NCBI RefSeq assembly: GCF_902806685.2 | Contig: NC_048553.1 | Span: 7,051,099-7,115,098 of the forward strand | Direction: 5' to 3' | DNA: 64,000 bases | Source: Maniola hyperantus | Lineage: Eukaryota; Arthropoda; Insecta; Lepidoptera; Nymphalidae | Translations under genes and position numbers: made by a program | Shown here: in pieces, positions 1 through 11,180 of the stretch | Numbering within the stretch: position 1 is the stretch's first letter | How the letters are laid out: each line of letters starts with the position of its first letter | Notes under the pieces: model-generated | Seen by the model: only the letters and a program-made list of their open reading frames with translations | Told to the model about the DNA's origin: nothing | Databases searched by the model: none

Positions 1-210
1 CGTATCACAGGTAGATACGCGAGGCACCGTCTGTTATTGGAAGACAAGATTTTCTTTGACAAGATTTAATTGAGTATTTTAGTTAGATAATATTTCACAT
101 AATATTAGTTTAAAAGTTATTGATATTATAAACAAACTTCTTTATTCAATTAGTAAGAATACATTCTATTCCCACATGTACCTGGTATATGTGCAGAATG
201 TAATACATAC
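1..210. other. No feature seen
   Basis: AT-rich sequence with no open frame, repeat unit or splice pattern that I can support. Confidence 0.4.
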
Positions 211-411
211 AAACATAAATAAAGTGAAAGTGTGTCTGTCTGTCTGCCAGCTTTCCACGTCCCATCCGTTTAACCAATTTTGATGTTTGGTACAGAGACA
301 GCTTGCAACCCGGGGAAGGACATAGCTACTTTTGATCCCGAAAAATCAAAGAGTTCCCATGGATTTTTAAAAACCTAAATCCACGCGGACGAATTCGTGG
401 GCATCAACTAG
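211..411 (+). repeat. Helitron-like nonautonomous repeat, family A
   Basis: The copy opens with a TAAA-rich start and a GTCT microsatellite. It contains the block about pulling up a dirt-poor leader typical of the family: a TTTGGTACAGAGA segment, then AAAATCAAAGAGTTCCCA, then the CCACGCGGACGAA hairpin-forming end, and closes in CTAG followed by T. Other copies in this window lie near 1238, 3003, 4930, 9282, 37486, 43815, 58662, 60394 and 61385. The terminal hairpin plus CTAG|T end is what Helitrons have, but no Rep/helicase gene is present, so the class is inferred. Confidence 0.6.
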
Positions 412-611
412 TATAATATGAACAAGATTTTAATACACTTTTCGGTTGCTGAACAAAAGCATACAAGTGTAACAGAATCAGATATTAGAATCAAGACTGG
501 TTTATATTTCACATCGTCACAATACCTTATGTCTCGTACTTCGTAGATAGTTTGAAACAGTTCATTACTACCACAGCGTTTGATACTATGATTTTTATTT
601 ATTTCTCTTAT

Positions 612-912
612 GGTGATCGCTGTGATAGCCTAGTGGTTAGGAAGTCCACCTTCTAGTCGGAGGTCAGGGGTTCGATCCCTAGCACGCATCCCTAACTTTT
701 CCCTAAAATTAAATATCATTTTCTGGTGAAGGAAAACATCGTGAGGAAATCTGCATGCCTGAGAGTTCTCCATAATGTTCTCAAAGGTGTGTGAAGTCTA
801 CCAATCCGCACATGGCCAGCGTGGTAGACTATGGCAAAAACCCTTCTCACTCTGAGAGGAGACCCGTGCTCTGTAGTAAGCCGGCGATGGGTTGATCATG
901 ATGATGATGATC
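612..912 (+). repeat. tRNA-derived SINE with GAT-repeat tail
   Basis: The head resembles a tRNA gene: an A-box-like TAGCCTAGTGG at about 625-635 and a B-box GGTTCGATCCC at about 669-679. A SINE body follows and the copy ends in a run of GAT repeats at about 897-910. It is longer than a tRNA and has a retroposon tail, so it is not a functional tRNA. The 3' body recurs at 24370-24450 and 56345-56480. The GAT tail resembles that of the RTE fragments in this window, suggesting it uses RTE machinery (inference). Confidence 0.7.
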
Positions 913-1237
913 GCATATGCAAGTCCTTAAGAGTGCGCCTTTCATTAGCACCTAAGCTTAAAAAATTGTAGAGATGCCATCACGAGGATCAAATACGAGA
1001 GCTTTTCTAGGAACAATGCGCTCTCTGTAGGATTATTGGAAACGCTCGCGACACATGACAGTAACACAGAAACAAACTGGCGGGTTGCCGGAGCGAGCCA
1101 TGTGGATACCATTCATTTTAATATTGTCAAGAGCTTTTAAAGTACAATTTCTCAACAAATACAAAAATAACTTGCCTTGTACGTAAATCTCAAGTGCACT
1201 CAGGTAGAGCTGATTTAAAACATGAAATGTTTAAAAA
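913..1237. other. No feature seen
   Basis: No supported gene or repeat between the SINE and the next Helitron-like copy. Confidence 0.4.
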
Positions 1238-1400
1238 CTAGCTAATGCCCGCGACTGTATCCATGTGGAATATGTTATTAACAAATCCATGATTTCATTC
1301 AAGGATATTTCCCGGGATAAAATAGCCTATGTCTGTCTACGGGATTCCAGTTCTCTGCGCTAAATTTTGTTCAGCGGATAAGGTATCAAACAAACAGATG
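1238..1400 (-). repeat. Helitron-like repeat, family A, diverged
   Basis: Starts with CTAGCTAATGCCCGCGACT (the inverted family end) and continues with the GGGATAAAATAGCCTATGTC block. It is heavily mutated, with the outer end poorly defined. Confidence 0.45.
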
Positions 1401-1439
1401 CACATAAGCAACATGGTAAACAGCAGGTTTTGAATTAAA

Positions 1440-1615
1440 ATAATAGAGGCTGCATTTTGTAACTAGATAGCATTATTACATCTCATCCAAGTTCATGGTA
1501 AAAAAAGCGGTTCAAAGTAAACGGGCTAAGTTTTAAATTGCAGTGCTCCAACAAACTTGCTCTGCCGTGTAAAGTGCAGAATGTGAGACCGAACTTGAGA
1601 TTACCGAGATTTTGA
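1440..1615 (+). repeat. Local interspersed repeat family C, copy 1
   Basis: About 170 bp sharing blocks such as AAGTAAACGGGC, CAACAAACTTGCTCTG and AAAGTGCAGAATG with copies at 3370-3525 (same strand) and 5100-5240 and 5868-6020 (opposite strand). No coding frame. I do not recognise the family. Confidence 0.5.
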
Positions 1616-1664
1616 GGCATTTATTATGTAGGTACCTATAGGTAAGTATCTGTTTTTTCAATCA

Positions 1665-1880
1665 GTAACCTTATTATAAATACGAAAGTGTGTTTGTTTG
1701 TTAGTTTGTTGGTTTGTTGGTTTCTCCTTTAATCATGTCGCAACGGTGCAACGGATTGACGTGATTTTTTGCATGGGTATAGATAAAGACCTGGAGAGTG
1801 ACAATTGACATAGGCTACTTTTTATCCCGAAAAATCAAAAAGGTTCTCACGGGATTTTTAGGAACCTAAATCAAATTGAA
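1665..1880 (+). repeat. Helitron-like repeat, variant of family A, 3'-truncated
   Basis: Contains TTATAAATACGAAAGTGTG, a GTTT microsatellite, the CGCAACGGTGCAACGGATTG block and the TACTTTTTATCCCGAAAAA block. The CTAG end is missing. Inverted relatives lie at 36825-37005 and 55795-55888. Confidence 0.5.
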
Positions 1881-2147
1881 TAGAAAAAAGCTAACTACCT
1901 ATTTATTTGGACTTTTTTTGGCGTCAAACAATGCCATCAAAGGCTAAACCATTTACCGTTTACGGACAAACTAATTTCCCATACATGGATTTAGTCACAG
2001 TAGATCAGAGTAGGGAGGTAGGTATATACATCGACAATGAAGCTAATTCTGCTGTACACAATCTCTAAACTAAGTAATATGACAGGTATCTGATTTTTCC
2101 TGTGGAAAACTATAACACTAGATTTAGACTTGTCAATTTAGTTTGAA

Positions 2148-2384
2148 CTAGCTTATGCTCGCGACTTCGTTCGCGTGGACTAGTCAAATTTCAAACCCTT
2201 ATTTCACCCCCTTAGGGGTTGAATTTTCAAAAATCCTTTCTTAGCGGATGCCTACGTCATAATAGCTATCTGCATGCTAAATTTCAGCCCGATCCGTCCA
2301 GTAGTTTGAGCTGTGCGTTGATAGATCAGTCAGTCAGTCAGTCAGTCAGTCAGTCGGTCACCTTTTCCATTTATATATTAAGAT
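2148..2384 (-). repeat. Helitron-like nonautonomous repeat, family B
   Basis: Inverted copy beginning CTAGCTTATGCTCGCGACTT, with a CGCG...CGCG terminal hairpin. It then has the GCATGCTAAATTTCAGCC block, a GTCA/GTCAGT microsatellite at 2327-2356 and an outer end near TTTATATATTAAGAT. The same family occurs at 19612, 22337, 24108, 45059, 54910 and 59161. A short open frame across it recurs in the other copies and is a by-product of the repeat. Confidence 0.6.
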
Positions 2385-2635
2385 ATCGCAGAAATTGTGT
2401 CTACAGAATTAGTCACAATGTAAAATTTTTTCTACTCCTTCAACCAACGGCTTTTGAGTCTCGTGCTCAACGCAATCTAATGCCTAGAATCACAGAAAAC
2501 TCCAATGGCATTCTGTGAACGCACGAATTTTGTTATAAGCTTCGACGGCATTGCACCAGCATCGATTGTTGATCGACCCTTTTTAGTTTTGACTGGTTAG
2601 GTTACGTAGTAAGAATAATATTCTTTGTTGGTTAT

Positions 2636-2792
2636 AGTACGCTACAGGTCGAGATGGCAATCGGGTTGGGAACGGCCCGCACACCCGCACATCCCCCTCG
2701 CTGACACGGTGCGGGAGAGCGCGGGTGATGTGCGGATGTGCGGGGTGTCCCCCCGTCTCATACCCTGCTCCTCGTACGATACGTAGCACGAG
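2636..2792. repeat. GC-rich palindromic MITE-like element, copy 1
   Basis: Left arm TAGTACGCTACAGGTCGAGA followed by a GC-rich core (CCCGCAC, GTGCGG blocks). The right arm has decayed. It stands out against AT-rich flanks. Other copies are at 6241, 22859, 28976 and 30655; the intact ones have matching inverted arms. Confidence 0.55.
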
Positions 2793-3002
2793 TTAATTAT
2801 TGGTATCGTGCAAAGAATAAAAAGTATTCATAAAATAACTGCTTTCGTAGTAAGACAATATTCTTTGTATGAAACTGGTTACGTAGCACTTGTTTCGTAG
2901 ACAGCCAAAGCGTAGGAACTGCTCAAAATGAATTAGTTTTTTCAGATTAAAGTACTGCAATAGGTTAAATACGTGACACGAGCTGTTTTGTCCATACTAT
3001 CC

Positions 3003-3222
3003 ATGCTTTCATACTTATATTATAAATGCAAAAGTGTGTCTGCCTGTCTGATAGCTTTTCGTGGCTTATCCCTTTAACAAATTTTGTTGAAATTTGGTAT
3101 GTGCAGAGATAGCTTGCATCTCAGGGATAGAATCTATAGACTAGTTTCATCTTGAAATAATAAAGAGTTCTTACGGGATTATTTAAAACTTAACTCTACT
3201 TAAAGTCGACGGCATGATCTAG
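3003..3222 (+). repeat. Helitron-like repeat, family A
   Basis: TTATATTATAAATGCAAAAG start, GTCTGCCTGTCTG microsatellite, GAGATAGCTTGCATCTC block, and a GATCTAGTG end with CTAG at 3219-3222. The terminal hairpin is mutated. Confidence 0.5.
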
Positions 3223-3369
3223 TGACCCATATAATAATATGCGAAAGAGTGCTTGTATATTGGTTTGTGCTTCAAGCAGGTCGCATTGGAGCTACATATA
3301 GTTAAAGATCTGGAAATTGTCAATCTTTGAGTTGGAATAAAAGAGTTTAAGACGCTCCAATTTCAGAAC

Positions 3370-3525
3370 TGCAATAAAGACTGCATTATTACACCTCATC
3401 TAGGTCCATCGTAAATCGCGTCGTTTAAGGTAAATGGTTCAAGTTTCAAATAGCATTGCACCAACAAATTTGGCTTGTGTCTCTTAAAGTACAGAATGGG
3501 AGATCGAAATTGAGATTACTAGGAT
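3370..3525 (+). repeat. Local repeat family C, copy 2
   Basis: Same block order as 1440-1615, with diverged bases. It lies directly upstream of the RTE reverse-transcriptase fragment but is not part of its reading frame. Confidence 0.45.
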
Positions 3526-3589
3526 TTATTGATACTTCTGAAATTAAATGTTAAATTGTATGTTTGTTTGCGGCTGAAAAAATACATAA

Positions 3590-4557
3590 GTAATAATACA
3601 AAAGTGTATATTCTAGATGCCGAGCAAGAATTAGACTGGAAAGAGAAGGAGCTGAATTTCCCATCAAAAGAGGAGCCAGACAAGGGGACCCATTATCACC
3701 AAAAATTTTCACTGCAGTCCTAGAAAGCATTTTTTGAAACCTGGACTGGGAGGAAAAAGGCCTAAGGATTGATGGCGAGTTCCTTAGTCATCTACGTTTT
3801 GCAGACGACATCGTCGTATTCGCGGAAAATGCATCGGATCTCAACGTGATGGTAGAGGAACTGGCAAGGGAGAGCAAGGAAGCTGGCCTACTATTAAACA
3901 GTTCCAAAACAAAAATCCTTACGAATGCAGAATGGGTGGACATCAACGTAGCGGGGGAAAAGATAGAATACGTAAAAGATTATGTCTACCTAGGGCAGTC
4001 TGTGTCTTTTGAAAGCTGTACAGAGAAGGAGATACAGAGAAGGATTGCCATCGCTTGGAAAAAATTTTGGAGCTATAAGGAGATTATGAAGAACAGGGAA
4101 ATAAAAGTCCATATAAAAAAGAAACTATTTGAGGTCGCGATATTGCCATGTTTGACATATGGATGTCAAACGTGGGCTCTAAGGAAGGAAGAGGAAGAGA
4201 AACTAGCAATATGTCAAAGGAAAATGGAGAGAAGTATGTTGGGACTAAAGATTAAAGATAGAGTAAGAAATAAAATGATTCGGAGGATGACCAAACTGAC
4301 AGATGTAAGGAAAATTATTATAAAATTAAAATGGAAATGGGCTGGACATATTTGTAGGTTGGATAAGATGAGATGGACAAAAAAGGTGACTGAGTGGGTT
4401 CCGAGAAACAGAAAAAGGAAAAGAGGACGACAAAGAAAGAGATGGCGGGATATTTTTGCCCAAATTGTAGGACCGGACTGGATGAGGAAAGCTCGAGATA
4501 GGGAGCTTTGGAGAGATTTGGGGGAGGCCTACGCCATTGAGGCGACTAATGCGTGAC
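3590..4557 (+). pseudogene. RTE-clade non-LTR retrotransposon, 3' part of reverse transcriptase, 5'-truncated
   Basis: This is the C-terminal part of an endonuclease/reverse-transcriptase polyprotein, which copies element RNA into a nicked target. One frame runs through with a single TGA at about 3735-3737. Visible in order are RGARQGDPLSPKIFTAVLES (fingers/palm), HLRFADDIVVF with the FADD active site at about 3800-3815, a thumb region with YVKDYVYLGQ, ILPCLTYGCQTWAL, then WKWAGHICR and a basic GRQRKRWRD tail ending in TGA at 4555. The endonuclease and the N-terminal half of RT are absent, as expected for 5' truncation. The longest unbroken piece starts at ATG 3846 (236 residues). The clade is inferred from the C-terminal motif order, which is characteristic of insect RTE elements. 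Confidence 0.8.
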
Positions 4558-4800
4558 TGAATATATTACTATATATAAGGGACTTAAATATAACATATAA
4601 ACATAAATTTTGACATTAGAAACTAATTTTATTATGACGATGAATGAACTGATTAATTTTTATGAATTGATATGGTTTCGAATACGATGAATTTATGATC
4701 AAAATGATGTAAAAATAAATAAATTATTGTAATAGGAGATATAATTGGAATTAACGTATTAGACAATATAAAGGCTTTTTTATTTTTTTATTTATTTATT
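4558..4800 (+). repeat. 3' untranslated tail of the RTE fragment
   Basis: AT-rich sequence after the stop codon, ending in a TTTATTTATTTA-type run at about 4775-4805. The 3' boundary is approximate. Confidence 0.4.
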
Positions 4801-4929
4801 TTATTTAATATGGTGTTGTGGTTGGCTTTCGTACCTACTATTTCGCCAAGGTTTTGCCACGTAGGTCGTAGGTATTCGCTTTTTTTCGTCTCTGCTTGGT
4901 AATCCTCATTGGAGGTCGCGCCAAGAATA

Positions 4930-5009
4930 TAAGTTTTTTATCCCGGAAAATCAAAGAGTTCCCACGGCAAACCTAAATCCACGCGGACGAAGTCGCGGGC
5001 ATCATCTAG
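4930..5009 (+). repeat. Helitron-like repeat, family A, 3' end only
   Basis: Has TTTTTATCCCGGAAAATCAA, then the CACGCGGACGAAGTCGCGGG hairpin and CATCATCTAGT. CTAG is at 5006-5009. The 5' part is missing. Confidence 0.55.
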
Positions 5010-5099
5010 TTAGGAATAATTTGTCAAAAGGCTAATTCTGCATCAAGAGTAACTTGCAAAAATTTCGACGCGAACTTTTCAAGCGATCGTTAATCGCTT

Positions 5100-5240
5100 C
5101 AAAAAAAGGAAATCTCGAGTCTCACAACGAATTCTGCACTTTACAAGAGACAGAGCAAGTTTGTTAGCGCGCTGCAGTTTCAAACTTTGGCCCGTTCACT
5201 TTAAAAACGAACTCATAGTAATAATGCACACTTTTTAGTA
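5100..5240 (-). repeat. Local repeat family C, copy 3 (inverted)
   Basis: Reverse-complement match to 1440-1615, for example CTGCACTTTACAAGAGACAG and CAAGTTTGTTAGCGCGCTG. Confidence 0.45.
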
Positions 5241-5867
5241 ACAAGATTGGAAACTCTATAGTTTTGACCAGCAGGTGGCCGCTACTTATTATTACGCAAA
5301 CTTATTTTCACAAGTATCTTAAGGGTCTAGAATACGTTGGTTCAACGTGTCAGTACGCTGGACTGGACCAACAAGCAAATGGCTGCTTGGTGTATAACTG
5401 TTAGCGATTGGTGACCGCTACATATTATCTATTACGCAAACTTATTTTTAGGGGTAGAGCCTAGCTCACGTTGGTTTAAAGTTTTGGGCAACTACGCAGA
5501 GCCAAGAAGCACAGGTCGACTTGGTAGATATATAGCGAGCACAGAATAAACATTGAATAATATAATAATACACATGGAGACCCAAGAATGTAGATAGGCA
5601 TTATTATTCAACAACTGCATACCTAAAACCTTTTTTTTTCAAAAAACGTCTATTAATTCTTTTGTTTTTAGTAAAATTACAGGGAGTATTCTCAAAATAA
5701 AGCAGCAATCATCCAGTAAGTAGGCACTGTTGCAATAATTTTCATCGAATACAAAAGTAAAGGAAAAATTCTGACAATCTATTACTTTACTGGCATTTTG
5801 TTCTCCAGACAAAAGAATAAAAAGGTGAAATTGATTGTTCAAGGTATTCCTGCAAGGAATCTTCGAT
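5241..5867. other. No gene seen
   Basis: Two partly similar stretches (CGCTACTTATTATTACGCAA at about 5281 and a related one near 5423) suggest a small duplication. No coding signal. Confidence 0.3.
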
Positions 5868-6020
5868 ACCTCAAGTTTGGTCTAGTCTCACAACGAACTC
5901 TACACTTTACTAGATACAGAGAGAGTTTGTTAGCACGCTAGTCTCCAACTTTGTACATTCACTTTAAACGACGTCTTTTACGTCCAAGTTTGATAAGGTG
6001 TAATTATGGAGTTGTTTGAG
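5868..6020 (-). repeat. Local repeat family C, copy 4 (inverted)
   Basis: CTCACAACGAACTCTACACT, GAGTTTGTTAGCACGCTAG and CATTCACTTTAAACGACGTC match the inverted family consensus. Confidence 0.45.
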
Positions 6021-6240
6021 TAGTCGCAAGATTGGAAACAGTTTTCTTTTACCTCTGTTTCTATTAAGTTATTAATAGTGACCCGTCCGTAGCGAAGCGT
6101 CTTTGCTTAAATTCATAACTTACTCAAGGGACTTGCACTTATTTAATAGTAAAATTCTGTATGGTGTTTTAGGAGAAAATCATAAAAGACTAGTTATAAG
6201 GCTTCTTTGGAACATATAAACACAGCGCTTACATGTAAAG

Positions 6241-6391
6241 TCAGCGACAGGTTGAGATAGACAGGGTATGAGGCGAAGGAGACGCCCCGCACGTCAGCTG
6301 CGCTCGCCCGCACCGGGTTAGTGCGGGGGCTGTGCGGGTGTGGGGGGCGTTCCCTCCCCGATTGCCATTTCAACCTGTCCTGTACTATATC
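6241..6391. repeat. GC-rich palindromic MITE-like element, copy 2
   Basis: Left arm GCGACAGGTTGAGAT and right arm CCCGATTGCCATTTCAACC are inverted counterparts around a GC-rich core with CGCCCGCACCGGGTT. The right end runs into GTACTATA. Confidence 0.6.
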
Positions 6392-6392
6392 A

Positions 6393-8118
6393 CTTATAAA
6401 CGCAGAAGTCTAATCTTATACTAATAAAAGACAATATGCATGCAAAATGCATACATTTAAAATACTCACTCGCCATTTTTGCTCTATTTGTCAACTAGCA
6501 TGTCTAAAGTACTTTTTAGTCCTTAACCTAAGCGTAAGCCGTACAACACGACAGTTGATATACAAAGCTAAAAATATAGCGAGTGAGTTCCCAAAGTGTA
6601 TGCATAATATGTCAGGTGGATCCTCTGGTTAAATAGGTATAACTAATGAGATATTGTGTGTTTAGTTTATAGCGTACCCAACGTGAATAGGTTGCGTTAA
6701 TACGCACCATGGAACCCCTACCTTTAACCTCTTACCCCATACCGTCTCCGTTAACGAGAAGGCCTTTGTCATCTTATCGTTTTCGGTACTTGTAAGCGCC
6801 GTTCGTGGCGAGTGGCTTCGTAGAGGCATGAGCTTGTGGGTTGAGAGCGATACGTCTTATGTGCTACGTCTTAACTCGTAGCTTCTTGAACATCATAGAA
6901 CAATAGTATATTATGGTACAAATGTGTAATGTTGGTGATTACCGCTGAGGCGCCATTGAGACCTGAGCCGTTAGGTGAGGGTCTTAAGATAGCCGAGGAC
7001 GGTAATCATCAATACACACGTGTATCATACGACGTTTTTCAACACACTTGTAAAGAAAACAATACTAAAAAAAATTGTACTATTGAATACGATCTTTTTT
7101 GTATCGAAACTTTTTTAAGAACAAAGCAACTCAACCAATAAAATAAAATAAAAACTCTATAACTCACTTGTGAATAATAGCAATGAGAAAGTCACAGTTT
7201 GATTATAGGTGCCATTATGTGCCTAATTGCGGTGAAATTAGAGCCACTTTATGTGCAAGTGTGTTGAAAAATATGTTACTTTAGATATGACGTGGCCAGT
7301 GTTAAGTTACTAAGTATATCCAAGTACATACTTACAGTTACAGTACAATGTATAACTGAGAACTAAGCTTTACTGTGATCGCTATCAGGATTGACCAGGA
7401 TAGCAAGCTTCAATTCAGAACTTCTATCAAAACTTAAGATTACCAACACGTATCTCAAATATTGATAAGTTTTGATAGTTAAACCTACTCTAGCAACAAA
7501 AAGTTGTTATTTAGAAAATCCCGCCTCAAAACGTAAAAAGTAATGTAATTATTTACTTACTTCCTGAAAGAGAAATAGCGTCGTAAGATAAGCGTATTCC
7601 AAGTTGTGAAAGCAACTGAGTTCATCTTCAAAATTTCATGCATGTATTAAGTTTTAAAACTTTACACTTACTTCAGACATGTGACTCGGAATTCTGCTTT
7701 TGTAGGATCCGCCATATTTTCTTTCGCGTTTTCTTACCTTTTAGGAGAGCTTTATGTACTTGACTACTTCTTGTTACATATTTATTTTGTCGGTCCATCT
7801 CTTCCAGCAAAATTGCATGGTGCCGCATCATAAACTACATCATGATAGGTAAGTATGTATTATTAATGAAGTTACGCATATTATAGACTATTTATTATGT
7901 TACAATAAATTATATATGCGGCAGACATTAAGACAAAGTTACATATAGCTTACTTTTCTAGACTTAGTACACAGTATAATAATATTTTCACTTTGCTCAA
8001 ACTTAAAATTAAAAAACTTATATTTATACATAAATCGGTCTCTATGGTTTTAAATGTAGCCTTAATTCTGAGCAAAGTCAATGTACGGTCTGTAAACCGA
8101 AGTCTAGAAAAGTAAGAC
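6393..8118. other. No supported gene
   Basis: Several open frames of 60-70 codons occur but show no motif, splice context or homology to anything else here. A short inverted pair, TTGGTGATTACCG at about 6933 and CGGTAATCATCAA at about 7000, hints at a small MITE. Confidence 0.35.
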
Positions 8119-8496
8119 ACAGGGTGTAACCAAAACACTAACAAAAACTTAGCGTTATTGTTATACTAACTAAACACAATCCAATACCAACAACCATTTC
8201 CCTCATTTTGTTGTTTTAGTGATTTAGTATTTTTCAATCAGCAATGTATAGCGTACAAAACTCGCGTCAATGCTCCACCTACGACGCGGCATTGACTCCG
8301 AGTGCCCTACTTACATAACGTACGTTGACCTCTAGCGTCAATTTGATGTTTTATTTGCAATATATCGTTAACTTTTACAAAATATAGGATTTTTAAAATA
8401 ATTTTCACGTTTTTTATTTGTGGTATCATATCAATAATCATCAGTACTATCACCCGTCTTCTTACGCTTTTTGCCAGCGTGCTGGTTACACCCTGT
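8119..8496. repeat. MITE with 14 bp terminal inverted repeats
   Basis: ACAGGGTGTAACCA at 8119-8132 is exactly inverted as TGGTTACACCCTGT at 8483-8496. The 378 bp between has no reading frame. The target duplication is unclear and the superfamily is not assigned. Confidence 0.6.
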
Positions 8497-8579
8497 ATAT
8501 AAAGTTATCATCCATGTTTTTCTATATAAACGTAGGTATGTTTTACGAGACCTACTTATTTGTTTTATTCTCTGACGCA

Positions 8580-8672
8580 AGTTAGCTTTTGACTACGATC
8601 GCACCTAGTGGTAAGTAAGTGATGCTGCTGTCTAAAATGGAAGAGAGCAAACTGGCAGGTGTATTAAGCCCA
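8580..8672 (-). repeat. Lepidopteran SINE 3' body, inverted and diverged
   Basis: Inverted relative of the AGGTGAGATTGCAATCAAGG block seen at 16590-16620, 56290-56325 and 58979-59060. Confidence 0.4.
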
Positions 8673-9281
8673 TACTACTAATCGATTTCTACACAGCATC
8701 GGACAAGAACGCTAAGTTGCACGACGACGGCTGCAAGAGTTATTTTATAGAAATTATAAATCAAACTCTGGACTTCTCATAAGACCACAGCGCTTCCCAG
8801 CCGCTGCCACTGCTGCAGGGGGGTCGTCAAAAGCTATATTTTTAGCATTAAAATACGGAAATGCTATACAACACACTGATTCAGCGAGTGACATGCCGTC
8901 TGTCATAAATTTTAAAGCCTGCGCAGTCATGTAATAAGCGGTAGCGGGAATTAAAACAAATATTTTATTATATTTATAGCTACATTGCGACTCCCCGTCT
9001 TACAGTTCTATAAGTTCTTTCGTATGGGTTGCCTGGAAGAGATCAGATTAGTGATAAGGTCGCCCTTTGTTTTTTAAGTGTATCCTGTATTCTTACTCTC
9101 TGTAAATCTATTAACAATAAAGTTGTTTTAAATTAATTTAAAAATTAAATATTTTGAATTGTAAATTTTACTATGGGGAACGCACTATTTCGAGGAACTT
9201 TACAAACACAACAGAATAGTAGTAGCATCTTATGAATCTAGGACTATAATCACTAAGAGATTTACCGCAATAGAATCAATA
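8673..9281. other. No feature seen
   Basis: No supported gene or repeat. Confidence 0.3.
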
Positions 9282-9485
9282 CTAATATTATATTATATGT
9301 GAAAGCGTGGCTATCTGTCTGCTTGTTACCTTTTCAAAGCGCATCCGATAAACCGATTTTGACGAAATTTGGTAAATATATAGCTTGTAACCCGGAGACA
9401 GACATAGACTACTTTTCATATCGGAAAATAAAAGATTTTTCTCAAGATTTTTAAAAATTATATCGATGGGGACGAAGTCACAAAA
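9282..9485 (+). repeat. Helitron-like repeat, family A, decayed 3' end
   Basis: ATTATATTATATGTGAAAGC start, CTATCTGTCTGCTTG, GACGAAATTTGGTA, TACTTTTCATATCGGAAAAT and a mutated terminal hairpin. Confidence 0.5.
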
Positions 9486-9495
9486 TGTGAACGGA

Positions 9496-9785
9496 TCACT
9501 AGACAGCGAGGCCAGGAGGCAACTTTGCTCGTTTGTTCAGTTTAATAGTTTGTGTTCTTTGTTTTACACTCTGTATGCTTACCGATAATATTTGACTTTA
9601 TTGAACTTTGCATCAAAGTCATTATTAGCTTTACTCGCGTCCGCTTGTATTTCAATCCAATGCGCAAGGGTCTAGTACTTTCATGGATCACTCTGTATAT
9701 CACTAGACAGCGAGCGCTGACGAGGCGGCAACTTTGCTCGTTTGTTCAGTTTAATCGTTTGTGTTCTTTGTTTTACGCTCTGTGC
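9496..9785 (+). repeat. Tandemly duplicated repeat module (two copies, about 200 bp apart)
   Basis: ATCACTAGACAGCGAG, CAACTTTGCTCGTTTGTTCA and GTGTTCTTTGTTTTAC occur at 9496-9574 and again at 9697-9783. An inverted third copy lies at 19018-19110, so this is an interspersed repeat, not a private duplication. The open frame across it is incidental. Confidence 0.55.
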
Positions 9786-10753
9786 ACCTACTGGTAGTAT
9801 TTTATTTTACTGAAATTTAGAGGAACATTTTTCATAATTTTTGCAGAACAGCTTTTGGTAGTAACGCATTCTGATTCTTTTTTTTTTCATTTTTCAGTGT
9901 AGATTAAATAATTTTTAATGGTTTGTTCAAATCAAAATCATTGGAAAATAGTACTTTATCAAACTGTTGCATATAGCGGCTTTAAAACACGAGTATGAGT
10001 TAAACTATGTAGGTTATGTGTGTAGAATTTTGTAAAATCCATACTAAATAAGTTCTAATTTATAGAGAACCTACAAGCAAATGTCAAGTCTAGACCCAGC
10101 AGTGATTTCAGCTGTACTACAGCTATGTCGATATGTCTGTCAGTTAGTTTCTCCTCTTATATATTTACAGATTTAACTAGGTACTTGTCTGTATGTCACA
10201 TTTTTATTTTTCGAATATTTTTCATTTCAGACGGAGTTCTGTGAATGAGATATAAAAAAGTATTCAGTTTAAAACTTTACACTCCTTTTATGAACGTATT
10301 CTTAGCTTTGCAAGCGACTGAGATCGTCGGAATGTTCGTACATATATTAAGTTTATGGCTTCCGTCATGCCGCAAAGACGTCACTTTACGTTTTAGGGTT
10401 ACCGAATTTTCGCCTCGCGAAATTTCTCATAATATTTTTCTTACGTATCACAGCTTTCGTAGCTTCATTTCTTCTTTTATCGTGTACTACATTCTTCCGA
10501 GTTTGTTATTGTAGTTGAGACTGAATTAATTAGAATTAGAAAGCTTGGCGGTTCTAAAAAGAATACCTTGTAAAATTGAATGATCAAAAAGAAAACAAAA
10601 TTAAGTAGAAACGCTTTCGATCCTTTATAGAATGAACGTAGGTGGACGACTATACGCAGCCTAATTAATCAATCATAAGTCCACTAGCAATAGCACTTGC
10701 AGAAGTCAACTCTAGTAAGTGTAACGAACATAGCCTACATACAACATAGGGAC

Positions 10754-10756
<3 letters not shown>
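9786..10756. other. No supported gene
   Basis: An open frame of 89 codons at 10245-10514 has no recognisable motif and no splice context. No repeats found. Confidence 0.3.
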
Positions 10757-10786
<30 letters not shown>

Positions 10787-10808
10787 ATGTATATAATTTT
10801 TTTTTTTA
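10757..10808. repeat. A-run and T-run low-complexity tract
   Basis: About 28 consecutive A (10757-10784), then a short spacer and about 12 T. It sits at the left edge of the nested repeat domain and could be a retroposition poly-A tail (inference). Confidence 0.7.
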
Positions 10809-11180
10809 TCAATGTAAGTCAGTCAGTCTAGTCGGTGCATGAGAAATTCGGTTTTTATTTAGGTTTTCATACGGCCGCCAGTCAATGTAGTCTATCGAGG
10901 AAAACTGTCTCTAGTCGGTTGGAGCCTGCGGACCAGACGGTCGCGGGAGTTAGAATCAAAATCAAACACTTGACATTAGTTTTCTCTACTGCGTTGGGCC
11001 ACAGTTCGAACACTTATGTGAAAGAACAAATTCCCTTATCATTGCAAGGGGTGGTCCGCGAGGGCTGAGCAATTAACTGGTGGTCGACCATATGGCTTCT
11101 TGTGTGTGAGTGTAATGGAAGTGCGAGCACTTAACGTTCGTAGACTCTAACACGCTGACGAGGACCATAGTGGTAGACAC
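10809..11180. other. Leader-like unique sequence at the left edge of the nested repeat domain
   Basis: Less AT-rich than its flanks. A 77-codon open frame (10835-11068) shows no motif. The stretch leads into the 150 bp repeats without a visible boundary. Confidence 0.3.

Noticed and set aside
612..690. tRNA gene call
   Set aside because: A and B boxes are present, but the sequence continues into a SINE body with a repeat tail.
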